Of a stretch of 64,000 nucleotides of DNA, positions 18,164-27,161 are shown one piece after another. Location: positions 558,001-622,000 of the forward strand of contig CAWFME010000004.1 in NCBI GenBank assembly GCA_963816955.1, given 5' to 3'. The number at the start of each line of letters is the position of its first letter. The first letter of the stretch is position 1. The DNA comes from DATFQI01 sp963816955 (GTDB taxonomy: Bacteria; Actinomycetota; Thermoleophilia; Solirubrobacterales; Solirubrobacteraceae). Below the pieces are notes generated by a model. The model was given only the letters and a program-made list of their open reading frames with translations. It ran no database searches and was not told the DNA's origin. A program made the position numbers and the translations under genes.

Positions 18164-19177
18164 ATGCCTGACGTCGAGAACGTGATCATCATCGGAAGTG
18201 GACCGGCCGGCTACACGGCCGCGCTCTACACGGCCCGCGCGAACCTGAACCCGCTCCAGATCGAGGGGTTCTTGTGGGGCGGGCTGCTCCAGCAGACCAC
18301 GGACGTCGAGAACTACCCGGGCTACCCGCAGGGCGTGATGGGCCCGCAGATGATGCAGGACCTGCGCGACCAGGCCGAGCGCTTCGGCACGCGCTTCATC
18401 ACCGAGAACGTGACCCGCTTCGAGCCCGGCGCCGAGGGCGAGCCCCACCGCGTCTGGGTCGACGAGGACTCCTACCAGGCCCGCGCGGTCGTGCTCGCGA
18501 TGGGCGCCGAGCACAAGAAGCTCGGGGTGCCCGGCGAGGAGGAGCTCGGCGGCCGCGGCGTGTCCTACTGCGCGACCTGCGACGCCGCGTTCTTCAAGGA
18601 CCGCGCGACGATCATCGTCGGCGGCGGCGACTCCGCGATGGAGGAGGCGATCTTCCTCGCGAAGTTCTCCTCCAAGGTCGTGATCGTGCACCGGCGGGCC
18701 GAGTTCCGGGCCTCGAAGATCATGCTCGAGCGCGCCCGCGCGACCGAGAACATCGAGTTCAAGACCCCGTTCGTGGTCGAGGAGTTCCTGGCCGGCGACA
18801 ACGGCGCGCTGGACCGCGCGCAGCTGCGCAACCCCGAGACGGGGGAGACGGAGGAGCTGCCGATGGACGGCGCCTTCATCGCGATCGGCCACGAGCCGCA
18901 GTCGGAGATCGTCGACGGCATCGTCGCGACCGACGACGAGGGCTACGTCGTCACGGAGGGCAAGTCCACGCGCACGAACATCCCCGGCGTCTTCGCCGCG
19001 GGCGACCTCGTGGACCACACCTACCGCCAGGCGATCACCGCGGCCGGCAGCGGCTGTCAGGCGGCGCTGGACGCCGAGTGGTACCTGCGCGACAACCCGG
19101 CCGTCCCGACCCCCGCGGCGCTCGAGGGGACCGGCGACCTCGCCGAGGCGCAGTGGGCGCCTAGCGCCGGATCGTGA
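18164..19177 (+). CDS. trxB: Thioredoxin reductase
   Basis: A 337-aa flavoprotein that reduces thioredoxin with NADPH. FAD motif GSGPAGYTAALYTARA begins at residue 11; the redox motif is CATC in GVSYCATCDAAFF; NADPH motif VGGGDSAMEEA follows; GVFAAGDLVDHTYRQ is the C-terminal FAD motif. AAGAG-type purine sequence precedes the ATG. A TATACA box at 18131-18136 lies at the end of the upstream gene and may be its own -10 element. The last 17 bases overlap the convergent subtilase gene. Confidence 0.95.
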   Translation: MPDVENVIIIGSGPAGYTAALYTARANLNPLQIEGFLWGGLLQQTTDVENYPGYPQGVMGPQMMQDLRDQAERFGTRFITENVTRFEPGAEGEPHRVWVDEDSYQARAVVLAMGAEHKKLGVPGEEELGGRGVSYCATCDAAFFKDRATIIVGGGDSAMEEAIFLAKFSSKVVIVHRRAEFRASKIMLERARATENIEFKTPFVVEEFLAGDNGALDRAQLRNPETGETEELPMDGAFIAIGHEPQSEIVDGIVATDDEGYVVTEGKSTRTNIPGVFAAGDLVDHTYRQAITAAGSGCQAALDAEWYLRDNPAVPTPAALEGTGDLAEAQWAPSAGS

Positions 19178-20846
19178 GCCGGTAGCCCGCGTCCAGCGCG
19201 CGGGCGTTGGACTGCGTGGCGAGCGCGACGTAGTAGGTGCGGGTCTTGGAGGTGCGGTTGCGCACCGTGATCCGCTCCGTGCGCTTGCCCTTGCGGCGCG
19301 AGGTGGCCAGCCGCGGGCTGCTCTTGCAGCGCCTGCGGTTGCACTTCGCGAGCGACTGCGTGCCCGAGGAGAAGGCGGCGAGCACCGGATCGCCGAACAC
19401 GACGCGCGCCGTGATGCGCGCCTTCGAGCGCCTGCGGATGCGGACCCGGTAGACGTCGGCCGGGTCCTCGTAGGCGTCGACGAGCCCGGTCATCCGCACC
19501 GTGCCACGGCCCGTGTAGATCGGCGCCGCGGCGCGGCCGAAGGCGCGCCCGTCGACCCAGCCCACGTCGTCGTTGGGCTCGAGCGGATCGCGCGGCGGCG
19601 GGGCCTTGCCCAGCGCGGCGCCGACGTCCAGCAGCCCGAAGCCCGTCGCGTTGTCGAAGCCCTTGCGCCCGAGGTTGCGCGCCGACAGGCGCACGACCTG
19701 CGCCGCCTGGTCGGGCGAGAGGTCCGGGCGCGCGGCACGGATCCACGCCACGGCGGCGGAGACCATCGGGGCCGAGAAGCTCGTGCCGTCCAGGCGGGTG
19801 TAGCCGTCCTGCGTGCCGTCGCCGTCCAGTGACGGCGGCACCGCGGTCATGATCGACTCGCCGGGCGCGCTGAGGTCCACGGCAGGGTTGGAGTTCGAGA
19901 ACGACGAGGACTTCAGGTCCGCGTTGACGGCGGCGATCGTCAGGACGTGCGGCAGCGAGGCCGGGAACTCGAGCGGGTTGCCCGCGTCGAACTCGTTGCC
20001 CGCCGCCGCCACGGGGACGATCCCGCGCCGGACGGCGAGCTGGAGCGCGCTGTACTCCGCGCGGCACAGGCTCTGGGAGCCGTAGCTCATGTTGATCACG
20101 GCGGCGCCGTCGCGGATCGCCTCGCGCACGCCGCGCGCGGACGCCGAGCAGGTCAGCCGCTCCGGCGGGAGCGGGACGTTGAGCGCGCGGGCGCCCGGCC
20201 AGACGCCGAGGATCCCGACGTCGTTCTTGGGCGCCGCCGCGACCGCCGCCGTGGCGGTGCCGTGCAGGTTGTCGAGCGGGCGCGTCCCCAGCGTCCGGAC
20301 GTTGGAGCTGGCGAACTCGGGATGGGTCTCGTCGAGCCGCGTGTCCAGCAGGGCGATCAGCGGGCTCGTCTCCGTGACGGCGGGCGGGGCGAGGCCGGGG
20401 TCGGCGACCGCTGCGCGCCAGGCGTCCGGGGACTTGGACAGCGGGTCGTCGGCGACGGCCTGCTTCGTCTGTCGCAGCGCGTCGGGCTGGGCATAGAGCA
20501 GCAGGCCGCGGCTGCGCAGGGCGCTCGCCATCGCTCGCGCGTGCGCGCGCGCCACCACGTAGTCGCCGCCGCCGATCAGCCGCGCGCCGAAGGCCCGCGC
20601 CACCGTGCGGGCGCCGCGGCCGGGGCGCGCGCCCACGAGCCACGTCCCGGGAGCCGAGCGGATCGCCGCCGCCGACGCGTCGCCGGGGAACTGCATCGGC
20701 TCCGGGATCGACCGCAGGGCCGCGGGGGCGCCGGCCGGGCCGGTGTGGGCCGCGGCGGCGGTGCGGCCGGCGGCCTGCGCGGCCGGGGCGGCGGCGCACA
20801 GCGCGGCTGCCGCGGCGAGCGGCGCGATGAGTCGTGGGGCCTTCAC
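19161..20846 (-). CDS. Secreted S8 family serine protease (subtilase)
   Basis: A 561-aa exported protease. Signal peptide with Ala-rich core ends near AAQAAG (about 27). The catalytic triad is visible: Asp in ALLDTRLDETH (about 166), His in NLHGTATAAVA (about 193) and Ser in GTSFSAPMVSAA (about 353). A C-terminal domain of about 150 residues, rich in Arg/Lys and beta-type sequence, resembles pre-peptidase or cell-surface domains. It has no subtilase neighbour here; another subtilase is at 29650-31801 with a different layout. Substrate unknown. Confidence 0.9.
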   Translation of the reverse strand: MKAPRLIAPLAAAAALCAAAPAAQAAGRTAAAAHTGPAGAPAALRSIPEPMQFPGDASAAAIRSAPGTWLVGARPGRGARTVARAFGARLIGGGDYVVARAHARAMASALRSRGLLLYAQPDALRQTKQAVADDPLSKSPDAWRAAVADPGLAPPAVTETSPLIALLDTRLDETHPEFASSNVRTLGTRPLDNLHGTATAAVAAAPKNDVGILGVWPGARALNVPLPPERLTCSASARGVREAIRDGAAVINMSYGSQSLCRAEYSALQLAVRRGIVPVAAAGNEFDAGNPLEFPASLPHVLTIAAVNADLKSSSFSNSNPAVDLSAPGESIMTAVPPSLDGDGTQDGYTRLDGTSFSAPMVSAAVAWIRAARPDLSPDQAAQVVRLSARNLGRKGFDNATGFGLLDVGAALGKAPPPRDPLEPNDDVGWVDGRAFGRAAAPIYTGRGTVRMTGLVDAYEDPADVYRVRIRRRSKARITARVVFGDPVLAAFSSGTQSLAKCNRRRCKSSPRLATSRRKGKRTERITVRNRTSKTRTYYVALATQSNARALDAGYRLTIRR

Positions 20847-20861
20847 GCGAGCACCAACACG

Positions 20862-22393
20862 CTAACGCTCCGGACGGAGCGGCTCGCCCGCCCGCGCGGC
20901 GCGCAGCAGCTCCGGGGCCGGCCGGTAGCGCTCCTCGCGGTACTCCTCCTGCAGCGCCGTCAGCAGCACGAGCACCTCGGCGGCGCCGATCTCGTCGCCC
21001 CACTCCAGCGGCCCGCGCGGGTGGTTGAGCCCGAGCACCATGCCCGCGTCGACGTCCTCGGGCCGGCCGACGCCCTCCCCGACCGCGAAGCAGGCCTCGT
21101 TGACGAGCTGGGCGACGATCCGGCCGAGCACGAGGCCCGGCGCGTCGCCCACACGCTCGCTCACCATCCCGAGCGTGGCGAAGAAGCGCTCGGCGGCGGC
21201 GAGCGTGGCGGGCGCCGTCGACGGCGTCGCGGTCAGCTCGGCGAGCCGGCCGAACGGCGCCAGCAGGTGGAAGCCGGCGCTCGGGCCGCCCGGGTCCTGG
21301 GCGGCGAGCGGCGCGGCGTCGCACAGCAGCAGCTGCGGTCCTCCTTGGAGCACCGCCTCATGGCCGCCGCAGTCCACGATCAGGAACGGGACCTCGCCGC
21401 CGGCGTCCTCGGGCGCCGCGACGTCCCAGCCCGCGCCGAGCGCGGCCTCGGCCAGCTCCTCGGCGTGCTCGCTCTCGCCCGCGATCACGACGAGCCCGTC
21501 GCCGCCGCCCGGCGCGGGCGGCTCGGGGTCGGGCGGCGGGCCGTCGGGATAGCGGTACCAGCCCTCGCCGGCCTTGCGCCCGTGCCGGCCCGCGGCGACG
21601 GCGCGCGCGGCCAGCGGCGAGGGGCGCCAGCGCGGCTCGCCGAACGACTGCTCGTAGAACGACTTGGCGATCGCGAAGTTGACGTCGACGCCCACGAGGT
21701 CCATCAGCTCGAACGGGCCCATGGGAAAGCCGCCGGCCATCCGGCAGATGCGGTCGACCTGCTCCGGCGTGGCGACCCGCTGCTCGACGAGCCGCAGCGC
21801 CCTCGAGCGCGAACGGCCGGTTGCAGCGGTTGACCAGGAAGCCGGGGCCGTCGGCGGCGTCGATCACCGTCCTGCCCATCGCCTCCCCGGCCGCGCGGGC
21901 GCGGGCCAGCGCCGTCCGCGCTGGAGCGCTCCCCGGCCACCAGCTCGACCGCCTGCATCACGGGCGGGGGGTTGAAGAAGTGCATGCCGACGACGCGCTC
22001 CGGGCCCGGCACGCCCGCGGCCAGCGCCGTCACGCTCAGCGACGAGGTGTTGGTCGCCAGCACGCAGTCGCCGGCGACGTGGGCGGCGACCTCGCCGAGC
22101 AGGCGCTGCTTGAGCTCGAGCTCCTCGGGCGCCGCCTCGATCACCAGCTCCGCGTCCGCGAGCGCCGCGAGGTCGCCGGCCGGCTCGAGCGTCCCGAGCC
22201 GCCCGCGCTCCAGCCGGCCCTTCTCGATCCCGCGCCCGATCCGCTCGCGAGCGCTCTCCAGGCCGCGCTCCAGCGCGGCCCCGTCGGGGTCGTGGAGCAG
22301 GCAGCGCGCGCCCGACTGCGCGGCGAGCTGGGCGATCCCGGCGCCCATCGTCCCCGCGCCGAGCACGCCGATGACCTGCGGTGGCCCCCTCAC
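20862..22393 (-). CDS. 3-hydroxyacyl-CoA dehydrogenase (two frameshifts, near 21925 and 21806)
   Basis: NAD-dependent oxidation of 3-hydroxyacyl-CoA in beta-oxidation or aromatic-acid degradation. Piece 1 has the Rossmann motif GVLGAGTMGAGIA, NTSSLSVTALA and GMHFFNPPPVMQAVELV with the catalytic His. Piece 2 has DGPGFLVNRCNRP. Piece 3 begins RLVEQRVATPEQVD and includes FPMGPFELMDLVGVDVN and a second, C-terminal domain. Each junction is cured by deleting one G inside a GGCGCTG context. Corrected length is about 509 aa, the two-C-domain form like PaaH/FadB C-halves. The start is a GTG at 22393 or ATG at 22414; neither has a clear RBS. Confidence 0.82.
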
Positions 22394-22427
22394 CGGTGCG
22401 AGTATTACCGACATCGACCCGTTCACC

Positions 22428-22715
22428 GTGATCTTCGGGGGCACCCTGCTGTTCTTCGTCGTGTTCGTGCTGCTGCTCGGGATGTTCTCCAAGCGCTCGG
22501 CGATCGACATCCTCGACTGGAAGCCGACGCGCTCGCCCGAGGTCGAGGCCCAGAACGACATCGACGACGTGCAGCAGATGATCGACGCGCAGAACGCGAT
22601 CCGCCGCCGTCGCGGCCTGCCGGACCGCGACGAGGAGGAGATCGAGGAGAGCGTGCGCCGCCACCGCGAGGAGCTGCGCGAGCAGGCGCGGCGCTACCGC
22701 TCCAAGGACGACTGA
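22428..22715 (+). CDS. Small membrane-anchored protein, acidic/coiled tail
   Basis: About 95 aa: a hydrophobic N-terminal segment (LLFFVVFVLLLGMF), then a hydrophilic region with WKPTRSPEVEAQNDIDDVQQ and a strongly charged helical end (DRDEEEIEESVRRHREEL). Single-span, cytoplasmic tail outward from the membrane is likely. I do not recognise a family. The GTG at 22428 is my choice; the frame is open upstream to an ATT at 22404. It diverges from the dehydrogenase across about 35 bp and stops one base before the next gene. Confidence 0.6.
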   Translation: MIFGGTLLFFVVFVLLLGMFSKRSAIDILDWKPTRSPEVEAQNDIDDVQQMIDAQNAIRRRRGLPDRDEEEIEESVRRHREELREQARRYRSKDD

Positions 22716-22716
22716 G

Positions 22717-23172
22717 TTGGCGCGCGTGCTGATCGTGCCCTGCGGCTGCCGCGGCCGCGCGCTGGCGGCCGAGCTCGTCGCTGCCGGGCACGCCGTGCGC
22801 GGCACGACCCGCGACGCGATGAGCGCGGACGCCATCCGCGCCGCCGGCGCCGAGGCCTACGTCGGCGACCCGGACCGCATCGGCACGCTGATGGACGCGC
22901 TCGCCGGCGTCACCGTCGTCTGCTGGCTGATGGGGACCGTGCCGGTGCCCGAGCTGCACGAGGGGCGGCTGCGGATGCTGTGGGAGAAGCTCGTCGACAC
23001 GCCGGTCCGCGGCGTGGTCTACGAAGGCGCCCTTCCGCAGGGCGAGCAGGTCGCGCGCACGGCCTCGGAGACCTGGCAGATCCCGCTCGAGGTGCTCGAC
23101 GCCGACCCGCTGGAGCACGAGGCCTGGCTGCGCGCGGCGCGTGAGGCCGTGGACCGCCTGCTCGGGATCTAG
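22717..23172 (+). CDS. NAD(P)-binding Rossmann-type protein (epimerase-like), short
   Basis: A 151-aa protein from a TTG start. ARVLIVPCGCRGRALAAELV is a degenerate Rossmann loop where Gly-rich GxxGxxG is replaced by a CGCRGR sequence; GDPDRIGTLMDALAGVTVV fits the following strand-turn. Length is half that of epimerases, so it may only bind a nucleotide. It overlaps the end of the convergent Nudix gene by four bases. Confidence 0.65.
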   Translation: MARVLIVPCGCRGRALAAELVAAGHAVRGTTRDAMSADAIRAAGAEAYVGDPDRIGTLMDALAGVTVVCWLMGTVPVPELHEGRLRMLWEKLVDTPVRGVVYEGALPQGEQVARTASETWQIPLEVLDADPLEHEAWLRAAREAVDRLLGI

Positions 23173-23696
23173 ATCCGGCCGAGCAGGTCTTGGAGGATCC
23201 GCCCGGTGGCGCCCCAGATCAGGTGGCCGTCGACCTCGTAGGTCGGGGTCCGGAACGGGATCCCCTTGCGCACGAGCCGGCGCTCGCCGTACGCGGCGCG
23301 CAGCTGCTCGAGCGGCAGCTCGAGCACCTCGGCCACCTCGTCCTCGCCGATCACCCACTCGAAGCCGGGCTCGATCAGCCCGACGAACGGATAGATCGCG
23401 TAGTTGGTCACGAACGTCGGCGTCGGCTCGAGCGCGCCCAACACGTCGACCACGTCGGGCGGCAGCCCGATCTCCTCGTGCGCCTCGCGCAGCGCCGTCT
23501 CCATCAGCGTCTCGCCGGGGTCCTGGCGGCCGCCAGGGAAGGAGATCTCGCCCGGATGGCGCTTGAGGTCGTCGCGGCGGCGCGTGAAGACGGCGTGCAG
23601 CTCGCCCGCGGCGTCGAGGTAGAGCGGCGCCAGCACCGCCGAGTCCGTCCGGCCGTGCACGTCCATCGCCAGCGCCTCCTCCGGCGCCAGCAACAC
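23169..23696 (-). CDS. Nudix hydrolase, CoA pyrophosphatase-like
   Basis: About 175 aa with a complete Nudix box: GGRQDPGETLMETALREAHEEIGL (quoted motif spans about 83-106; metal-binding REAHEE). The preceding KRHPGEISFPGG motif is the UPF0035 signature of CoA-type pyrophosphatases such as NudL/Pcd1, which cleave CoA to phosphopantetheine and 3',5'-ADP. The start is uncertain: I use a GTG at 23696, but sequence similarity to the family (LSRLRDELSAV) extends a little upstream towards a non-standard start. Confidence 0.85.
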   Translation of the reverse strand: MLLAPEEALAMDVHGRTDSAVLAPLYLDAAGELHAVFTRRRDDLKRHPGEISFPGGRQDPGETLMETALREAHEEIGLPPDVVDVLGALEPTPTFVTNYAIYPFVGLIEPGFEWVIGEDEVAEVLELPLEQLRAAYGERRLVRKGIPFRTPTYEVDGHLIWGATGRILQDLLGRI

Positions 23697-23722
23697 GGCC
23701 GACAGCTCGTCGCGGAGGCGGC

Positions 23723-24115
23723 TCAGGTGAGCTCTACCCGCTCGTCGAACGCCACCTCGCCCTCGAGCGTGCGGTGCACGGGGCACTTGGCGGCGATCAC
23801 CTGCAGCTTGCGGACCTGCTCCTCGCTGAGGTGGGCGGGCATCTTCATCACGAGCTCGAAGCGGGTCACGCAGCCGCGCTCGGCGGGCGTGTAGTCCACG
23901 TCGACCTCGAGCCCGTCGACGTTCCAGCCCTTGCGCTTGGCGTACATCTCCATCGTGATGGCGGTGCACGAGGCCAGCGAGGCGGCGAGCATCTCCTGCG
24001 GGCTCGGCCCGAGGTCGTCGCCGCCGTGCTCGGCGGGCTCGTCGGCCGTCATCTGGTGCGCGCGCACCTTGACGTCGTGGGTGAACTTGCTCTTCTGGGT
24101 GGCGGTCGCGCGCAT
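23723..24115 (-). CDS. OsmC/Ohr family protein (YhfA-like)
   Basis: A 130-aa OsmC-fold protein. It has GPSPQEMLAASLASCTAITME (about 42-62), with the reactive Cys of the family, and KCPVHRTL (about 110-117), with the second Cys. This C-terminal Cys-Pro-Val form matches the YhfA/OsmC-like branch that reduces organic hydroperoxides or handles thiol modifications. Its ATG overlaps the upstream DUF1015 stop (TGATG), so the two are coupled. Confidence 0.9.
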   Translation of the reverse strand: MRATATQKSKFTHDVKVRAHQMTADEPAEHGGDDLGPSPQEMLAASLASCTAITMEMYAKRKGWNVDGLEVDVDYTPAERGCVTRFELVMKMPAHLSEEQVRKLQVIAAKCPVHRTLEGEVAFDERVELT

Positions 24116-25365
24116 CAGTCGGTCAGCGGATTGAACACCATGCCGGTCAGCACCTTCGGGAAGAAGTACGTCGACTTGGGCGGCATGCTCTCGCCGGCGC
24201 CGGCCACGTCGCGGACCTGCTCGACCGGCGTGCCGCGCATGAAGAAGGCGGCCTCGGCCTCGCCGGACTCGACCTGCTCGCGCGCCTGGTCGGTCGAGCG
24301 CGCGTAGTCGAGCCCGTTGAAGTGCGAGATGTCGTCCTCGCTCATGCCGAGCGCGCCCTTGAGGATCAGCGCCTCGAGCACGGCGGTGTCGAGCCGGCGG
24401 TAGGGCTCGGGCTTGTCCGGCAGCGCGGCGCCGGCGATCGCGGGGTCGCGCAGCGTGAGCATCAGCGGCCGCTTGTGGTGGGCGTCGTAGTAGCCCATCC
24501 GGACCGGACCGTCGCCGGTCGGCTCGAGCTGCGTGGCCTCGATCGGGGTGACCGCCCAGTCGCGCTCGATCGCGGCCCGCAGCGCCTCGCGCTTGGCCTG
24601 GTCCAAGCCGCTGATCAGCCGGTGGGTGGGGAAGACGGTCAGGCCCGGGTCCTGCAGCGCGACGAGGCACATCAGCACGTGGCCCGCGCTTCCGCCCTCC
24701 TGCTCCTTGTACACGCGCGCCGTCTCATAGCGGTGGTGGCCGTCGGCGATCAGCAGCTCGGCGGGCGCGAGCGCGGCCGTGACGGCGGCGCCGGCGTCCG
24801 GGTCGGCGACGCGCCAGAGGCGGTGCACCGTGCCGTCCTCGTCGGTCACCTCGCCCCAGGGCTCGCCGTCGAGGTGCGGCGCCACGGCGCCCCAGGCCGC
24901 GCCTGCGGGGTCGTCGTAGAGCGAGAAGATCGGCGACAGGTTCGCGCGCGTGGCGCGCGTGAGCCGCAGCCGGTCCTCCTTCGGGCCGGGGTGGGTGCGC
25001 TCGTGCGGGCGGACCTTGCCCGGGCCGTAGTCCTCGATCCCCACGCGCGCGAACAGGCCGTGGCGCGTGCGGCGGACCCCGTCGGGCCCGGTGTAGTCCT
25101 GGGCGAGCGCCCAGATCGCGGGCGCCTCGTCGCGGGTCAGGATCCCGTCGCGCTGCCAGGCCGCGAACACCTCGGCGGCATGCGCGTACGGGTCGCCGTC
25201 GGCGCGCGGGAGGTCGATCTCGACGACGTTGTGCGCCGAGCGAGCGACCAGCTCGGCGCGCTGCTCGTCGTCGATGACGTCGTACGGCGGCGCCGCCAGG
25301 GCCTGCAGGGCGCCGGCGGCGTCGAGGTCGTAGTGGAGCGCGCGGAAGGGCTGGACGTCGGCCAT
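24115..25365 (-). CDS. DUF1015 family protein
   Basis: A 416-aa protein with the family marks: QPFRALHYD at the start, APPYDVIDDEQR (about 25-36), HERTHPGPKEDRLRL (about 121-135), SPIFSLYDD (about 146-154), LLIADGHHRYETA (about 204-216) and FMRGTPVEQV near the end. The family is widespread (SerA-linked in many genomes) and has no settled enzymatic role; the DGHHR motif suggests a ParB-like nucleotide-binding fold. Operon with the OsmC gene. Confidence 0.88.
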   Translation of the reverse strand: MADVQPFRALHYDLDAAGALQALAAPPYDVIDDEQRAELVARSAHNVVEIDLPRADGDPYAHAAEVFAAWQRDGILTRDEAPAIWALAQDYTGPDGVRRTRHGLFARVGIEDYGPGKVRPHERTHPGPKEDRLRLTRATRANLSPIFSLYDDPAGAAWGAVAPHLDGEPWGEVTDEDGTVHRLWRVADPDAGAAVTAALAPAELLIADGHHRYETARVYKEQEGGSAGHVLMCLVALQDPGLTVFPTHRLISGLDQAKREALRAAIERDWAVTPIEATQLEPTGDGPVRMGYYDAHHKRPLMLTLRDPAIAGAALPDKPEPYRRLDTAVLEALILKGALGMSEDDISHFNGLDYARSTDQAREQVESGEAEAAFFMRGTPVEQVRDVAGAGESMPPKSTYFFPKVLTGMVFNPLTD

Positions 25366-25398
25366 CGGGGCGGTGAGGCTAGCGCCCCACCGCGGCGG

Positions 25399-26019
25399 TT
25401 ATCGCCGGATGACGCCGAAGTCCGTGGTGTAGGTCGCGCCGGAGCCGCGATCGGACGGCACGCCGGTGACGACGCCGATGCCGATCTCGCGGTAGGCGCG
25501 CTTGACGACGTTGGCGCGATGGCCGGGGGAGTCCATCCAGGCCTTCATGATCGACCGCGGCGTCGCCAGCTCGCCCGTGCCCCAGGCGAGGTTCTCGCCC
25601 AGCGCCCAGCCGACGCGCGGCGAGGCGTAGCGGGTCGCCATGATGCGCTGGACCATCGTCACGCCGTTGGGCGTGGTGTGCTCGAAGAACCCGCGCGAGA
25701 CCATGTCGCTGGAGTGACCCAGCGCGGCGCGGCGCAGGCGGGCGTTCTCCTTGAGCCGCGGCAGCCCGCGCTCGGCGCGGATCTCGTTGTGCAGGCAGAG
25801 GATCGCGGCGCGGACGACCTCGACGTTGCCGCCGTCGGGCGCGACGCCGGTGTTGGCGCACTCCTGCGCGGCGCGCGCGGGGGAGCTCGCGCCGAGCGCG
25901 ATGTGGGCGCGCACCTGCGGGCGCTTGACGCCCTTGGCCGGGCCGGCGTGCGCGGCGGGGACCAGCAGACCTGCGCAGAGAAGTGTCAGTGCCGCGGCGC
26001 GGCGGAACGGGTGGGGCAT
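25399..26019 (-). CDS. Secreted CAP (SCP/PR-1) domain protein
   Basis: A 206-aa exported protein. Signal peptide ends near AAHAG (about 25). The CAP domain spans about 70-205 with LHNEIRAERGLP, HSSDMVSRGFFEHTTPNG and GENLAWGTGE, and ends TYTTDFGVIRR. The conserved His/Glu cavity residues (H in LGHS, E in FFEH, H in GHRAN) are present. Start at the ATG at 26019 follows AAAGGA, which is the 3' end of a c-di-GMP-I riboswitch (26026-26098). Its synthesis should therefore respond to c-di-GMP. The role of bacterial CAP proteins is mostly unknown; envelope binding is likely. Confidence 0.9.
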   Translation of the reverse strand: MPHPFRRAAALTLLCAGLLVPAAHAGPAKGVKRPQVRAHIALGASSPARAAQECANTGVAPDGGNVEVVRAAILCLHNEIRAERGLPRLKENARLRRAALGHSSDMVSRGFFEHTTPNGVTMVQRIMATRYASPRVGWALGENLAWGTGELATPRSIMKAWMDSPGHRANVVKRAYREIGIGVVTGVPSDRGSGATYTTDFGVIRR

Positions 26020-26025
26020 GAATCC

Positions 26026-26098
26026 TTTCGGCGGCCCGGCTGGCTCGGAGAGCCCCGTGGCTTTGCGTCCCGTCCTCGCGGACGGTTTGCCCTTGTCG
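26026..26098 (-). promoter_or_regulatory. Cyclic di-GMP-I (GEMM-I) riboswitch
   Basis: Read on the minus strand, the leader of the CAP gene contains GGCAAACC, a helix closed by a GCGA GNRA tetraloop (CCGTCC-GCGA-GGACGG), then GGGACGCAAAGCCAC, a second stem with GGGCTC/GAGCC, and GCCGGGC as tetraloop receptor side. These are the conserved elements of class I c-di-GMP aptamers in the right order and spacing. GAAAGGA of the ribosome-binding site directly follows, so control is probably at translation start. Confidence 0.9.
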
Positions 26099-26219
26099 GG
26101 GAGGCGTGGCCTCGCCCACTTCATCGGCACGCCGTGAGCCCGCTTGACCCGCCTTGGACACTCGTACGAACTCTGGTGCTTCGGGCTCCAGTGCCCCGCT
26201 GCGATACTCAGATGGCCAG

Positions 26220-26293
26220 CGGGGCGTGGCGCAGCCTGGCAGCGCGCCTGCTTTGGGAGCAGGAGGTCGCCGGTTCGAGTCCGGCCGCCCCGA
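26220..26293 (+). tRNA. tRNA-Pro (TGG)
   Basis: A 74-nt cloverleaf: acceptor CGGGGCG/CGCCCCG, D arm with GCGCAGCCTGG, anticodon stem CCTGC/GCAGG with loop TTTGGGA (anticodon TGG), T arm GCCGG-TTCGAGT-CCGGC, discriminator A. No encoded CCA. The next gene starts 13 bp downstream. Confidence 0.97.
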
Positions 26294-26306
26294 CTACGCT
26301 GCGGTC

Positions 26307-27161
26307 ATGATCGCGGTCACGGGAGCCAGCGGTGGCGTGGGCGGGCGGGTCGCCCGCTCGCTCGCCGCGCGTGGGCTGCCGCTGCGGCTGGTCGTGCGCG
26401 ACGCCTCGCGCGCGCCGGACCTGGACGCGGACGTGGCCGTCGCCAGCTACCGCGACGGCGCCGCCATGCGCGCGGCGTTCGAGGGCGCGGAGACCGTCTA
26501 CCTCGTGTCGGGCTCGGAGTCCGCCGACCGCGTCGCGGAGCACTTCAGCGCGGTCGACGCCGCCGCGGCCGCCGGAGTGCGGCGGATGGCTTACGTGTCG
26601 TTCATGGGCGCCTCGCCCGACTGCGTGTTCACGTTTGCGCGCGACCACGCGGCGACGGAGGAGCGGGTCCGCTCGGCCGGGCTCGCCCACGTCTTCCTGC
26701 GCTCGTGCATGTACGCCGAGTACGTGCCGGTGTTCGCGTCGCCCGAGGGCGTGATCCGCGGGCCGGCGGGGGAGGGGAGGGCGGCGTTCGTGTCCCGCGA
26801 CGACGTCGCCGACGCGGCCGCCGCCGTGCTCGCGGAGCCGGAGGGGCACGACGGCAACACGTACGACCTCACCGGGCCGGAGGCGCTCTCGCTCGAGGAG
26901 GCGGCTGCTGTGCTGTCGCGCGCCGCCGGGCGTGAGATCGCCTACGAGCCCGAGACGCTCGAGCAGGCGCGCGAGTCGCGCCGCCCCAGCGGCGCGCCCG
27001 ACTGGGAGATCGAGGGCTGGGTGACCTCCTACGCCGCGCTCGCCGCGGGGGACCTCGAGCCGCCCAGCGACGACGTGGAGCGCATCCTCGGCCGCCCGCC
27101 GCGCCCGCTGGCCGACGTGCTGCGCGAGCACCCCGAGAGCCTGTCCCACCTGCGGCAGTGA
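26307..27161 (+). CDS. NmrA/SDR-type NAD(P)H-binding reductase
   Basis: A 284-aa atypical short-chain dehydrogenase. MIAVTGASGGVGGRVARSLA carries the GxxGxxG dinucleotide loop, then LVSGSES and VRRMAYVSFMGAS. No Tyr-x-x-x-Lys pair is obvious, typical of NmrA/QorB-like proteins that bind NAD(P)H and reduce quinones or act as sensors. The ATG at 26307 is preferred to upstream starts because those would run through the tRNA. Its stop overlaps the GTG of the Nudix-like gene (GTGA). Confidence 0.87.
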   Translation: MIAVTGASGGVGGRVARSLAARGLPLRLVVRDASRAPDLDADVAVASYRDGAAMRAAFEGAETVYLVSGSESADRVAEHFSAVDAAAAAGVRRMAYVSFMGASPDCVFTFARDHAATEERVRSAGLAHVFLRSCMYAEYVPVFASPEGVIRGPAGEGRAAFVSRDDVADAAAAVLAEPEGHDGNTYDLTGPEALSLEEAAAVLSRAAGREIAYEPETLEQARESRRPSGAPDWEIEGWVTSYAALAAGDLEPPSDDVERILGRPPRPLADVLREHPESLSHLRQ

